Assembly (NCBI GenBank): GCA_033060915.1
Contig: CM065397.1
Span: forward strand, 25,930,001-25,994,000
Source: Euryodendron excelsum
Lineage: Eukaryota > Streptophyta > Magnoliopsida > Ericales > Pentaphylacaceae
Reading direction: 5' to 3'
DNA: 64,000 nucleotides
Shown here: one piece after another, positions 11,450-23,312 of the stretch
Layout of the letters: each line of letters starts with the position of its first letter
Numbering within the stretch: the stretch's first letter is position 1
Position numbers and translations under genes: made by a program
The notes under the pieces: generated by a model
Database searches by the model: none
What the model saw: the letters and a program-made list of their open reading frames with translations, nothing else
What the model was told of the DNA's origin: nothing

Positions 11450-11995
11450 CAGGTTAAAATGAATGCACATCATATTTTTGGATGAATGCACAGGTTGATA
11501 CAGGAGAAAATGAGTGCATCTTATACTTTTTGATGAATGCGTAAGCATAGAATTAAATTTATGTCATGTTTTTTGATGAATGCTCATGCAGGAATGGAAT
11601 TGAATGCATGTCATGCTTCTTGATGAACGCTTAGAGATAAATTTTGAATGTATGTCATACTTTTTATGAATGCGCATACATAAATGCATATCATACTTTT
11701 TTATGAATGCACATACATGAATGGAATTGAATACATATCATACTTTTTGATGAATGCATAGAGATTGATTTTGAATGCATGTCATACTTTTTTATGAATG
11801 CATGAACATATGTAGTTTGTACAAGAATTGAAATGGATACATGTCATACTTGTTGATGAATGCATAGGGCTGGAATTGAATGCATGTCATACTTTTTGAT
11901 GAATGCATGAACAAAATTGAACTGCACAGAAATTGAATGGATGTACAAGTTGTACATGTCATGAATGCATGAATACATGTAATTTACGAAGAATT
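11450..11995. repeat. irregular tandem repeats with GAATGCATGTCATACTTTTT core
   Basis: About ten degenerate copies of a unit built from GAATGCATGTCATAC and TTTTTGATGAATGCAT, spaced roughly 45-65 bases apart. They lie inside element A and have no coding sign. Confidence 0.7.
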
Positions 11996-14048
11996 CTCTA
12001 GGATTGCCTCAGGGCCCATATTCTCGAGATTCTGCTTCCCTTCCAAGATCCTGTCCCTTTGGTTTTGTCTCATTCTTATTGAGGTGTGATAGCATGTGTA
12101 CCATTCTCAGGGGATTTTGACCTTTAGGGTTGCCTGTTGTTATCTTATCCTTACTTTCTATGGGGTTATTATTTGGGAATTTTCTGTCCTCACTTGGTTT
12201 TCTCTCTCAGATCTTCATATTCCACTATAGCTTAAGCAACAACTTGTCTGTCCTTTGCAGAGTTGGTTCTCAATCTGAGAAGACTTTTTTTAGGACCGTA
12301 ATGTAAGTCGGGTTTAGGGGTTGTAAGAAATGAAGGAATATTTAGGCTCAAAGATTTCCTTTTAGTGGTTTGTTTAAACCAAAACCATCTGAGCACACCT
12401 TGGAGCATGATGTTGCCCCCGCCTTCCTTCTCGTAAATTTTCTTTTTTTTTTATGTTCTTATTTTTAAATACTTATCTTGGTATTGTTTAGGCTTATATG
12501 GACTGAGCAATTTTCTTTGATCAGAGAGGACTTTCATTTGGACCGTAATGCAAGCTAGGTTAAGAGGTTTTTGAACAAAGAGATGTAAAGGCTCAAACAT
12601 TATCACTTGTGAGGTTTCGAAAGACCTATGATCACCTTTGGCAATTTAACTTCCATTTCCTTCTCCCTTCTTTCCTTCTTACCTTTTTTGTTGTTTTGGA
12701 CTTTTGTTCTCCTTTCCGATTAGGACTCTTTATAAAAACTTGTTCATATGTCGACTTTTAGAGGTGCTGACTTTTTCATTCCTATTTTGGGATTACTTTA
12801 ACTTCTCTTAAAAGCCACTGGTAACGCATTTCTCTTTTCTCCCTTCTTTTTTTTTTTACGTGTTATCCGAGACTCTTCTTTACACCAAAAAATTTGCTAC
12901 TATGCTTGTTCTTAGAGATGTTGCCAATGTCATATCGTCTTAGGAATTACTCTTTTCATTGCTCATTAGTTCTCATTTATAGTTTTTGTCTTAATCCAGT
13001 GTGGGCGGTGATCATCAGGTTGGTTATATTTTTTTGAAAGGATGTGACTGGCTCAAGTAGGCTTTGCAAGGGGACGTCTTCAACTGTATGGTAGTAGAAT
13101 CGAGGGCCTCTCTTCATTTCAGATTGAATTGCCTAGTCCATAAAGCCTATTTACAAAATTTGGACAATATTTCTAAATAAATTCTTGTACTTTTTATTGA
13201 ATCAACCATTAAGCGCTTACCCCAATATAGGTGATGGTTCTTGGTTTGGAGATATCTGAATGGAAATCACTTACAGCTCTAGTGGGCTGAGCAAAGGGAA
13301 GTGTTTATTTTTTTTTGGAAGGATTGAACGATGGCTTCTCTTCATTTTGAGAGCTCGGCTATCCATCGCATAACTAGGATATCATTCAAATGTCACCTCT
13401 TCAATAAGGTCTACATTTCTTCGACGAGTCTACCTTCTTCCTTTCTTTCACTCTCTGTCTTTCTCTTAAAAGTTTTAATCTCCATTGAATGGGTTGCCTA
13501 TGCTATCCCATCCTTCAAGCGGAGTCATTACAGATTGGGGGAGAATCCCTAAAAGCAATCATTATCCATAAGAGTATGAGTCAAAGGGAATGAATAAAAG
13601 CCTTTCATTTTCATTTCATTTTTTTTACATGGCATGGCCTTGAAAGCATAAGCATAAGACAAGAATAATGACAAGAAAAGTAGAAGATAGGAAGGAAATC
13701 TAGAAAACATCTCTTTTTCTTTTTGCATTGATAAGCCCCTCAGACAGGTTTCAGGATTATTCCAACCTTCTCCACGCTCCACTTGCCAGGTGCCTCATTG
13801 GGTTGCACGAGGTTAATCAAGTTATTGTCTGCCGCATTCAGGGCACCAGTGGTGATGGTGTAGTAGTGATACACTTTTTCTTTTCTTTTTTCGCTTCAAA
13901 TGTGGTGCCCCGACTACCCGTAGGACTTGCAGCTTCTCAATGTTATCCTTTCTTTTGCCAGACTGTTTGGATCAGTCTCATCTCCTATGATAAAATTAAT
14001 GGCGTGGTCCGGTAATGGACAGGGAGCAACAGGAGTTGGGTTGGCTTC
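11996..14048 (-). other. element A 3' noncoding region homologous to element B
   Basis: Scattered blocks match element B between integrase and antisense gene. Examples are TGGACTGAGCAATTTTCTTT near 12500 against a close relative near 27412, and ATTGAATTGCCTAGTCCATA near 13125 against one near 27845. No polymerase block occurs, so this joins directly to gag remnants; the pol segment present in B is absent here. Confidence 0.55.
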
Positions 14049-14817
14049 TTATGTACCAATAACTTTTGAGTCAATTAAGTCCTGAATTTTATGCCTCAGA
14101 GAGAAGCATTCCTCAATGTTATGACCTTGGCCACCTGAATGATATTCACAGGTTGCTGCTGAGTTGAAGTTGGGTGGTAAGGGATTGGGCAGAGGCCGAG
14201 AGAGTATAGGCTTTAGGTGTCCTGTTGCTAGGAGGCTATAATAAGCTGTAATTTATGTGTAAGCAAGTTTAGTAAAAACTCGATTTCTCCAGCTCGCTCT
14301 CTTAGGTCGAAAGGGTGTCCTAGATGTTTTTGAAGGCCAAGGATCAGGTTCTGGCATAATAATAGCTGGGTCAATGGCTTGGAAATCGAGGAGGTTTTGG
14401 ATTTTGCATTTCAAAGTGGGATAATTTTTGTGTCATGGCTGGGTGAGTTGGAATGGTATTCACATGATAGATTCGGTTATATGATTTGGGGGTCCGGTTG
14501 AAGATAGGCATATGAGGTACCAGAACAAGATGATTGGCTTGGCAAAGTCGTCAGTAGGCAATGGTTAGAGAGCAAGCGAACGGGGTGTAATCCGGATCAT
14601 TTCCCTTGGTCCTTTTTTAGAGGACAATATGTTCTTTATGCGTTTGGACTTGGAGAGCTTTCGCCTGCTCATCGAGCGTTATACCTGCATGGGATAGGAG
14701 CAAATCGACCATTGCTTCTATTTTGGTCATTCTATTCCTAAGTCCTCTTATTTCTTCCAGTAGCTGAGCATGGCCTTGCTTAAGGGCTGAGCTTGGTGGC
14801 ATATTGAATGGCTCCAT
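14049..14817 (-). pseudogene. gag: element A gag remnant with Ogre/Tat-type Cys/His box
   Basis: The first block starts at ATG 14817-14815 (MEPFNMPPSS) and runs to a stop at 14617. It contains a helical segment (QLLEEIRGLRNRMTKIEAM) resembling the N-terminal coiled coil of gypsy gag. After frameshifts a clear second block (about 14180-14049) reads CEYHSGGQGHNIEEC, then FSLRHKIQDLIDS. Ogre/Tat gag proteins carry this same arrangement, a CxxH...GH...C box followed by the KxQDLI motif. The central capsid-like core is not recognisable, so the gene is broken or internally deleted. It lies downstream of the leader at 14850-16396, as expected for gag. Confidence 0.7.
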
Positions 14818-14849
14818 AGATGTTATATGTTTTGAAATGAGCAACTACT

Positions 14850-16396
14850 TCTTTCTAGGATGACGACCTATACAGGGAAGTTTTCTGCAAGTGTGGGTTT
14901 TGCCCCTTCTTTTCTTTTTGTGAAATGAGGAAGGAAGTAAAGAGAGAGTGAAAAACATGAAAAACGGAAAAGTTAGTACCTAAAGTTGAAAGTTTTTATG
15001 CAATGCATGCCTTAAGGGTGCCCTTGCTATGTGAAGGGGACTAAGCATGATGTGTTGGCTCACTTTTGGAGGTAGGGGGTTGCCCCTATATGCAATACTG
15101 TACCTGTGCAAACCTATCCATTCATTCATTCATTCACACATTGATGTATTCATTTGATGAAAGTAGGAAGGACAGTTTATTGCATTTGATTCTTTTTTTT
15201 TCGTACATGGAATTGAAAGTATATTTGAAGGGGAAGGGGAACATTTTTCTTGGGACTTTTGCCTATTCTATTTTTATATTTAAAATCCTAAACTACTCTT
15301 GAGTCTTTGGATTTGTCTTCTTTGGTGGAGGTCGGTGAGAGACCTTGCTTCCAGATTGCCCTTTGCCTTTTTGGCAGCCTTATCTCCGTGAGCGAAGAGG
15401 GATTAGGGTCCCTCTTTATGAGATAACTTTGATGGATGCCATGAGTTCTTAGGGTCACTTGGTACCCTTAGGAGTTTTAGCCGGCTTGATTTGAACGAGA
15501 AGGTCTTTGGGCCATTCTCTGAGAGCTAATAAGATGTATGAAGATGTAATAACTTGAGTTACTTTGGGAACTCTTGTCTTGAAATGAATACGGATGCGTG
15601 AACAGTTATGATGTGAAGAGATGTACACATAACATAATGACAAAGATTAAGTGGCATAACAACATGAATTGAACAGAATATAAGGGAAAGTAAAGTGGTC
15701 GCCTTTTCCTACTTAGTTTTGAAATTGATGCGCGTGTCTTAAACTCGGCAGAGGTTTGGCTATGTATGGGGTGCTACATGAGCATGAGGTTGGGGTTTTA
15801 CTAATGCTTCTTAAAAAGGTCGGTTCTCGAACTTTCAAACCTCCAACGTCCACCCCCAAAAGGGCAAACTCCATCTTTGGTTAGTAGTTCGAGCGAGAAA
15901 ACAATCAAGAGATCGTAGGTTGAGAAACTAACACATCATCTGTCCACAGTCAATATAATGTTCTCCCCACTATCTAGAAGGGTAGTAACCAGGTAAGTTA
16001 TGCAAAATGCAAATGCAAGTGAGCGCACCAAGTGTGTGTGGAATTTTCAAAAATGGAGGAAAAGACCCAACAACACACATCACATCTTGTTCATTCATTA
16101 CATACATGGCAGTTGATTATGACATAAAAATGAAATGTGAACAAAGGTCCACCTACAAAAGAAAAATGCAAGGAGTTAGTAACTTTTCGAAAAACTCAAT
16201 GCAAGATAAAAATGGGTGGTCAATACAAGAGCATGAATGCAAGTAATGACATTTATTTGAAAACCATTTTAAAAAATAGTGTTTGTTTTGGAAACTTAGA
16301 AGAATTTTGAAACGGTGGATAAACTAGTCAAGGTAACCGGAGATTTTGGGTGAGTGAAGGGTGAAGGGACATAACAATGGCCCAACCCTCTAAGTG
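14850..16396 (-). other. element A 5' leader
   Basis: Long noncoding sequence between primer site and gag. It is homologous to the element B leader (33290-34745). Shared landmarks include TATGCAATGCATGCC near 15000 (near 33350 in B) and TTGGCTCACTTTTGGAG at 15056 (33404 in B). Short frames in it are not conserved between the two elements. Confidence 0.6.
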
Positions 16397-16414
16397 TCCC
16401 CAGCAGAGTCGCCA
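16397..16414 (-). other. element A primer-binding site (tRNA-Arg type)
   Basis: Minus strand TGGCGACTCTGCTGGGGA, two bases (GC) inside the LTR end. This sequence is characteristic of Ogre/Tat elements, which are thought to prime from tRNA-Arg. It fixes the reading direction and the LTR edge. Confidence 0.75.
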
Positions 16415-16416
16415 GC

Positions 16417-18431
16417 TATCGCCCACCGGTTTTTAACCAAGTCCTTTTGGCTCGGGAAAAAACATGGAACTCTGTTATTAGAACTTATCCTCTTAGAAGG
16501 ACGAGTGCGAGTAGGGTTGAACTTGAACTTGATTAGATTAAGGGCTTTTTTAGAAAAATAGGAGTTGCCACCTAACTTGATTAAGGTGAGTTAGGTCACC
16601 TAAAACTAAATATAATCTGAAGATTAAACTTAGGGTTTTCAAAAAAGGTTTTGGAAAACTTCCTCAAGAGAGAGTTTTTAAGAAAATAGGTTGTTTGGCA
16701 ACCTTCAGAGTGTTTTAAGCCCTTTTTGAAAATAACTCCTTTTTGGTCTTTTTAAAACATAAATCTATGGTCTGGGGGTTGGTTACGTGTAGGGAAGATA
16801 TCCTAAGATCATCACCCTACCCCGCCCTTTTTGTACTTACATATCTAATCACCCTTAATTCACTCACTTGAATAACTGGTTACTATTATCCACTTAATAT
16901 TTACTTTAAAATTTTGAAAACGGGGTTTGGTTATCACTTTTTGGATGAATGATGCATGATGTAAGTTTTGAGAAAAATGTGTGAAAACATGAAAATATTG
17001 AAGGAATTTGAAATAGGGATCTTGAATTGATAGAAAGTTTTGAAAAAGGACTTGAGTTGAAATAAAAGTCATGACCGCACCATTTTAGGTTGCATATGTA
17101 TCTCATTTGGCGAGAATCATAGTTTGGGCAAGAGCCCGATGGAAAATAGACACATTTAGGGCCTTTAGAATGTTTAAAGACGCTTTGAGGTCTTGGAAAA
17201 GTTTGGAAGACACTTTGTGGTCTTTGAGCAAAGAGGACTTGAGAATTTTGATTTGAAATCAGTGAATAGTTTTTGGAATAGAAATTGAAGGTTTTTGAAA
17301 GTGCTCGTGAAATGGGATTTCAAAGTGTTTTGAAATGCTTTTGGACGTAACTCAAAAAAGTTTTGAAAACTTGATTATAGACTTGAAAATTAGATTTGGA
17401 CTCATAAGAGCTTTTATGAACTTGTCTTGAAATGATTTTTGAAAATAGTTTTCATGTACCTTATGAAAGGCATGTTGAATATTTCATCACCTTTGAGAGG
17501 TTAGTTAATGAATAACTAAATTTCTTTAAGGCTATGACTTTTGAAAACATTTTTGAAAGAGGGGCAAGAGACTTTTCTTAGGTTTTTATAGCTTTGGAGT
17601 TATACAACCCTACTTGAATATTTTCACTTACACTTGACCAATCTTGACCATGGAAGGATTAGGGTTGCTTTAAGAGCGTGATATTTGAAAATTGTTTTTG
17701 AAAAAAGCTTTTGAAAACATTTGGGGTTTTGGAACCCTAATATGGACAACCTTGAGGGTTGTTTTTAATGCATCACCTTCCCTTAGAATTCCTAACCATA
17801 AAAGGTTAGGGACACTTTAGGTTTGTGAGTTTTTGATAACATTTTGAAAATAGTTTTTTTTTTTTTTTGAAAAATGTTAAGTGTCTAGCCATTTTAGTTA
17901 AAACAAGTTTAAGAGAGCTCTTGGAAACATTTTAGGATAGAGCATGCAAACATTTGAAAAGATTTTAGAATTGATTTTTGAAAACTCAAGAGAGTAGGAT
18001 GTTTTTGAAAACATATTATGAAAATGGTATTTGAATTGAAAGATTATTTTAAATTGGCTCTATGAATTTGAACCTTGAAGCTTACTAACCTTGGTTGGGA
18101 TGACCTAAGGCTAACTAATTTGGGTTACGTTAACCTAGGGTATAGGTGAACTAGGGTTAACCAACTTAGGTTCGATTAACCTAGGGTTTAGGTGAACTAG
18201 AGTTAACTAACTTAGGTTGGGTTAACCTAGGGTTTAGGTGAATTAGGATTAACTAACTTGTGTTAGATTAACCTAGGGTAAAGGTGACCTAGGGTTAACT
18301 AACTTGGATTAGGTTAACCTAGGGTTTGGTTGACCTAAGGTTAACTAACTTGAGTTAGGTTAACCTAAGGTTGGACAACTGGGGTCAAGTTAACCTAAGG
18401 TTGGAAGATGGTTTTAAACTAGCGTTTGGAT
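16417..18431 (-). repeat. element A 5' LTR, first part (interrupted by element B)
   Basis: Matches 4757 onward of the left LTR up to the GTTTGGAT at 18424-18431, where element B begins. The second part continues at 39628. In element orientation this is the promoter-bearing 5' LTR. Confidence 0.85.
18427..18431. repeat. left target-site duplication of element B (TGGAT)
   Basis: Perfect 5-bp duplication TGGAT, repeated at 39623-39627. The uninterrupted left LTR of A reads TTTGGACCTAGTGG at this place, confirming a clean insertion. Confidence 0.9.
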
Positions 18432-19549
18432 CGTCACGCCCAAATTTTTCGCATTTAAGGAATACACACACAAGCGGAAAAAACACAGTACTCTCTCGTT
18501 AGAACTCATCCTCATAGAAGAATGAGTGTGACTAAGTTTGAATGAAAAATTGATTCAAATAAAGGGCTTTTAGAAAAAGTTTGGAGTCACCACCTAACTT
18601 GATTAAGGTGAGTTAGATCACCTAAAAACTAAGCACAATCCGAATAATACACTTACGGTTTTTAAAAACGATTTTGAAAATACTTCCTCAAAAGAGGGTT
18701 TTTAATAAAAGAGGTTATTTGGCAACCTTTGAAAAATATTTTAGCCCTTTTTTGAAAATAACTCCATTTTGGTCTTTCGAAAACAGTGATCTAAGTTCGG
18801 AGGTTGGTTATGTGTAGGGAAGATGTACTAAGCCATCACCCTACCCCGCCCTTGCGGTACCTACATGTCTATTCACCCTAGATTCACCCAATAGAGTCTT
18901 CAATTAATATATGTCCAAAACTATCCACTTTAGAAAAGAATGTTTGAAAAAGAACTTTAACATAATGCATGATATGTAAAAGCAATAGAAAGATTTGATT
19001 TGGAAATAGTTTGGAAAAAAACTTGATTTGATTTTAGAAGAGAGATTTGAGAAGATAGATTTGAAATTGAAATTGAAAAGAAATTTAAAAAGATAGAATT
19101 GATTTGATTTTGAAAATAAATTTGAGGAAAGAGATTTGAAAAGAATTATGGAATTTGAAAAAGGTTGTGGAATTAGGATTTGAAAAAGGTTGTGACCGCA
19201 CCCATAAGGGTTGCCTACGTATCCTTTTTGAGAAATCAGGTCAGTCATAGTTCGAATAAGAGTCCGATTAAAAATAGAAGATTTGATTTGAAAAAGAGAT
19301 TTTGGTTTGATTTTAACTTAGAATAGAAGATTTGAAAAAGGATTTAATTTGAACTTAGAATTGAAGATTAGAATTTGGAATTGAAAGTATTGGACTTTGA
19401 TCTTTGATTGGAACAGTTGAAAGGATTCCCTTTGGAAAAATTGGTTTCAAAAAACCTAGACTTACAAAAGATGGAACTTAGGAAAGACTTGAGATTTAAG
19501 AAAAGATTTGACTTGAATGTTGGACTTGGCAGATTAGGCAAAGATTGGA

Positions 19550-20080
19550 TTTAGGAAAGGTTCGAATTGGGAAAGTTTCAAAATAGGAAAGCTTCATTTT
19601 AGGAAAGTTTTGGTTTGGAAAGTTTCATTTTAGGAAAGTTTTAAAAGTTGAAAATTTTAGAATTTAGAAAGTTTTGACTTAAGAAAGGTTTCGATTTTAG
19701 AAAGTTTTGACTTAAGAAAGCTTTGAATTTAGAATGTTTTGAAATAACGAAGTTTTGAAAGTAAGAAAGTTTATAATTTAGAAATTTTTAACTTATGAAA
19801 GTTTGAAATTTAGAAAGTTTTGGATTAGGAAATATTCAAAATTTAGGAAGTTTAGAATTTTAGAAAGATTTGAATTTAAGAAAGTTCAGAGTTTTGGAAA
19901 GATTTGAAATTTGAGTTTTAGAATTTAGGAAAGGTTTAAATTTAAGAAAGATTTGAAGATTTAGATTTGGAAAGTTAAGATTTGGAAAGAGATGGAATTA
20001 GAAGAGGTTGGAATTAGGAAAGATTTGAAAGTTTAAAGCTTAAGGAAAGATTTAAAAGTTCAAGTTTTGGAAACCTAAGG
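19550..20080. repeat. degenerate GAAAGTTT-type repeats inside element B LTR
   Basis: Dozens of loosely repeated phrases such as AGGAAAGTTTTGAATTTAG, with unit lengths of about 17-25 bases. The matching run in the right LTR is about 35850-36380. Confidence 0.6.
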
Positions 20081-21647
20081 TTTAGGAAGATATGAGATTA
20101 GGAAGGATTCGAATTAAGAAAGATGTGGATTTTGTTTCTAAGAAAAAGTGTTTTGATTTTGCTTCAAAAAACGGAGGATTGGATCTAGTTTCCTAAAAGG
20201 GAGATTGGATTTGGTTTCCTAAAACGGAGGATTTGATATGGCATGGAATTGGAAATATGAAGTTTTGAAAATCCTAGATTTGGAAGGCTATAGTTTGATG
20301 TAGAAAATAGGTTTTGGAAATTTATGATTTTGATGTAAAAAAAGGAAATTTTGGAAACCTAGGTTTTGAGGCAAGATTGGAGATCATGTTTTAGGAAAGA
20401 AAATTAGGGTTTCCTAATTATGGCTCTAGGGTTTAACTTGGACTCTAAGAAAAGAGATTGTGGACAGTAGAACCTTTGGAAAGAAAAATTTTTAGAAGAA
20501 GATCTTAGAAAGGAGTTTTTAGAAAGTGAATTTGAAAAGAGCTTTTTGGAAAGGAGTTTGAAAAGATTTTTTAGGAAAGTAAGTTTTGTGAAGGGAATTT
20601 TTAGAAAGCAATTTTGGAAAGGAGATTGGAGAAAGTTTTTAGAAAATATATTAGAGAAAAGATTTTAGAAAGTAGATGTAAAAAGAGACTTTGGAGAGGA
20701 TTTAAAAAGAGGTTTTGGAAAGCAAGTTTGGAAAGCAATTCAGAAAGGGATTTGAATGTAGACTTTTATAAGCTTCTAAAAATATCTCACTTTCATAAAA
20801 TGATTCTAACCATAAGAAGGTTAGAACCATTCTAGGATTGTGGTTTTGAAAACAACAAGGATTTGAAAATATGGACCATATCGATCACTTAAATGTAACA
20901 CTTTCCTAAAGCAACCCTAACCATGGAAATGCTAGAATCACCTTAAGATTGTGAATTTGAAAATAAGTTTTGAAGAAGAAAATTTTAATGCGAGTTTTGA
21001 AAACGGTTTTGATGCAAGTTTTGAAAACAAGTTGGAAAATAAATTTTGAAGAGATGCAAAATCATGATATGCACAATGCAAGTTGGGGTAGTGAACGTAT
21101 ATGGTTAAGGCTTCACCACATAATCAAGGGGGCCGAACCCACGTGGTCTCCGGTTAGACTAAAAGAAGCCCCCGACACAGTGACCTCCAATAGCCTAATC
21201 CTACACAAGGACCAGAAAGTCCCTTATTTCAAGCATGTAAGAAAGCGGGGTAGGAAAATGGGGATTAAAATAGAAGAAAACCTAAGTGGGTTTGGAGGGA
21301 GAAGAGAGAGGGGAAAGATGCGTAAACTTAAATAGAGAGCCTACCTTGTGTCTTCTTTATTTTGCTTTGCTTTGCGTGCTTTGTTTTTCTTGCTTTGCTT
21401 TGGTCTTCACTTCAGTTTTCGTCTTGATCTTTGGAACTTGTCTTGATCTTCGAGAGCTTTGGGTTGCAGCATTTCAAGTCTTCAATGGAGGCTTTAGAGG
21501 CTAGTGTATGTGTGTATAGGAGTGTATGGGAGCTAGGGTTTGGAAAACCTAAAGCGAACTAGGGTTTAGGGAGGCTACGGGCTCTGTATATCGAAGAGTA
21601 GGGTTTTCAGACTGAGTTTGCGGACCTCTTTCACGCTAGAAGAGGCT

Positions 21648-21659
21648 CTGTATTTATAG
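21648..21659 (-). promoter_or_regulatory. TATA box of element B LTR (left copy)
   Basis: Minus-strand CTATAAATACAG followed by AGCCTCTT. It is intact here in the 3' LTR. The 5' LTR copy near 37983-37995 reads CTAAAATATAGAG instead. Confidence 0.65.
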
Positions 21660-23294
21660 AGAGAAGAACAACTTGTCACCTGTTATAGTGGCGCCAGGCC
21701 AAAAAACACATTGTTCACTAGGAGTGGCGCTAGGCCAATTTTTAAAAAGCATTTAAGTCGGCAAGTAACGTATCTTCAGAAGTTTGGGCTCCTATACTAG
21801 TGACTACCATGCAATTTTTAATCTGGCTTCACTAGGAGTGATTATGAAAAGTTCAGGAATTAATTGAAAGGGTTAGAAATGGCCCAAAAGGGTGGAAAGG
21901 AACGAGAACCCCTAAAACAGTGTCTTGGGGGTATCAGACTTGAAAAATTATGACAGGATGTATTGGATGGGTTGACCGGGCCATTAGGGGCAAAACGGTC
22001 AATTGGGCCGAAAAGCTGCCGGGATGGACTCAGAATGTCCTGGAAAACAACTTGAGGTTTGGAAACATTATTGAGAATGTTCCAAAAGGTTTCCAATTTG
22101 ATATCAAGAGCTGTTGTGGTTGGAAAAAGCGACTGGCCCACAAAGGGCAAAACAATCATTTTGCACTAGTTTTGCCGGAATTGACTCAAAATGATCTGAA
22201 AAGATAATGAAAGGTCAGGAATACTATAAAAAAACATTCTCGGGAGGTTACCAGTTTGATACCCAGAGCCGGTGTGGTTCTCGGGGCGCTCGGTTGCCTA
22301 GGGGCAAAATGATCATTTTGACCAAAAAGTGTCGAAATTAGCCCGAAACTGACTAGAAGGCACCTCATCATGCTAGATTGCCTTTAAGACAATCTTGGAA
22401 AGGTGGACTTACCATTCTGAGGACTTAAATACTTTTTTGAGAAGTGTGCTGGAAATGGCCTTAGGGGCAGTTTGGTCATTTTTCACCAAAATGGGCTAGC
22501 AGGCACTGGTGTTGACCTGGGTTTTCAGTGTTTCCGCCACTTTGACGGTGGTCCCATGATACAGGGGTTTTTTGGCAATTTCCTATATCGACTTGTTTAC
22601 GAGTGTTTCTGCCACTCTGACGATTGCGATGTTTACGAGTACTTCCGCTATTCTGACGGTTCACGATCATTCCTGAGACTGCTTGATCTTGGGAAGCTAC
22701 TAGATGGACTTAGCACCTGAGGAATCAACTTTCTCGGAAGCCGTGCCGAAATGGACATTTCTATATTGGCGGGCTAGCAGGCACCAAAGGTGGACCGTTC
22801 TACCATCTCGGGGGCTTGAGGTCTCGTCCTAGTTGACGGGTTTAAAGAGACTTACCATTTTGAAGAACTTTCTCTGGAAAATGTGCCGGATATGATGGAC
22901 TTACCGCCTCGAGGAATCAACTTTCTCGAGGGATGGATTAGAATTAGAATTGGAATTAGAAAGGGGACTTACCGTCTTCGAAAAGACGTGCCTAATTGGA
23001 TGGTCTTACCACCTCAAAGAATCAACTTTCTCGAAAGGTGAGCTGGATTTAATTGGAATTGGAAAGGAAACTTACCGTCTTCGAAAAGACGTGACTATTG
23101 GAATTGGACCGAATAATGCCCCAAAGGGTATTTCGATCATTGTGCCTCTATTTGGGCCTGGGGGGCCCGCGAAGTGATGGATTTACTAGATTAGGATTGG
23201 AAAATTGAGTTGACTCAGAATATGTCCATATTGACTTGAACACAAGTTTGGACGGAATGGAGACTACTGAGTGGACAAAAATGGGGTGCTTACA

Positions 23295-23312
23295 GCTGCC
23301 CCTCTTTCTCTG
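23295..23312 (-). other. element B polypurine tract
   Basis: Minus strand AGAGAAAGAGGGGCAGC lies directly before the 3' LTR opening TGTAAGCACCCC. It is placed to prime plus-strand synthesis and fixes the LTR edge. Confidence 0.8.

Larger units (their letters stand above)
18432..23294 (-). repeat. element B 3' LTR (left copy)
   Basis: Opens CGTCACGCCC (the right copy has TGTCACGCTC) and closes GGGGTGCTTACA. It contains a long run of degenerate AAGTTTTGAATTTAGGAA-like repeats (about 19550-20080), a TATA box at 21648-21659 and GTGGCGCCAGG-type motifs at 21688-21740. Short frames in the purine-rich part (e.g. 20614-20835) are low-complexity. Confidence 0.9.

Noticed and set aside
20614..20835. 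Arg/Lys-rich frame (and its relative at 36928-37149) conserved between both LTRs of element B
   Set aside because: Conservation is explained by the LTR duplication. The sequence is a purine-rich GAAAG repeat and has no start context or domain.
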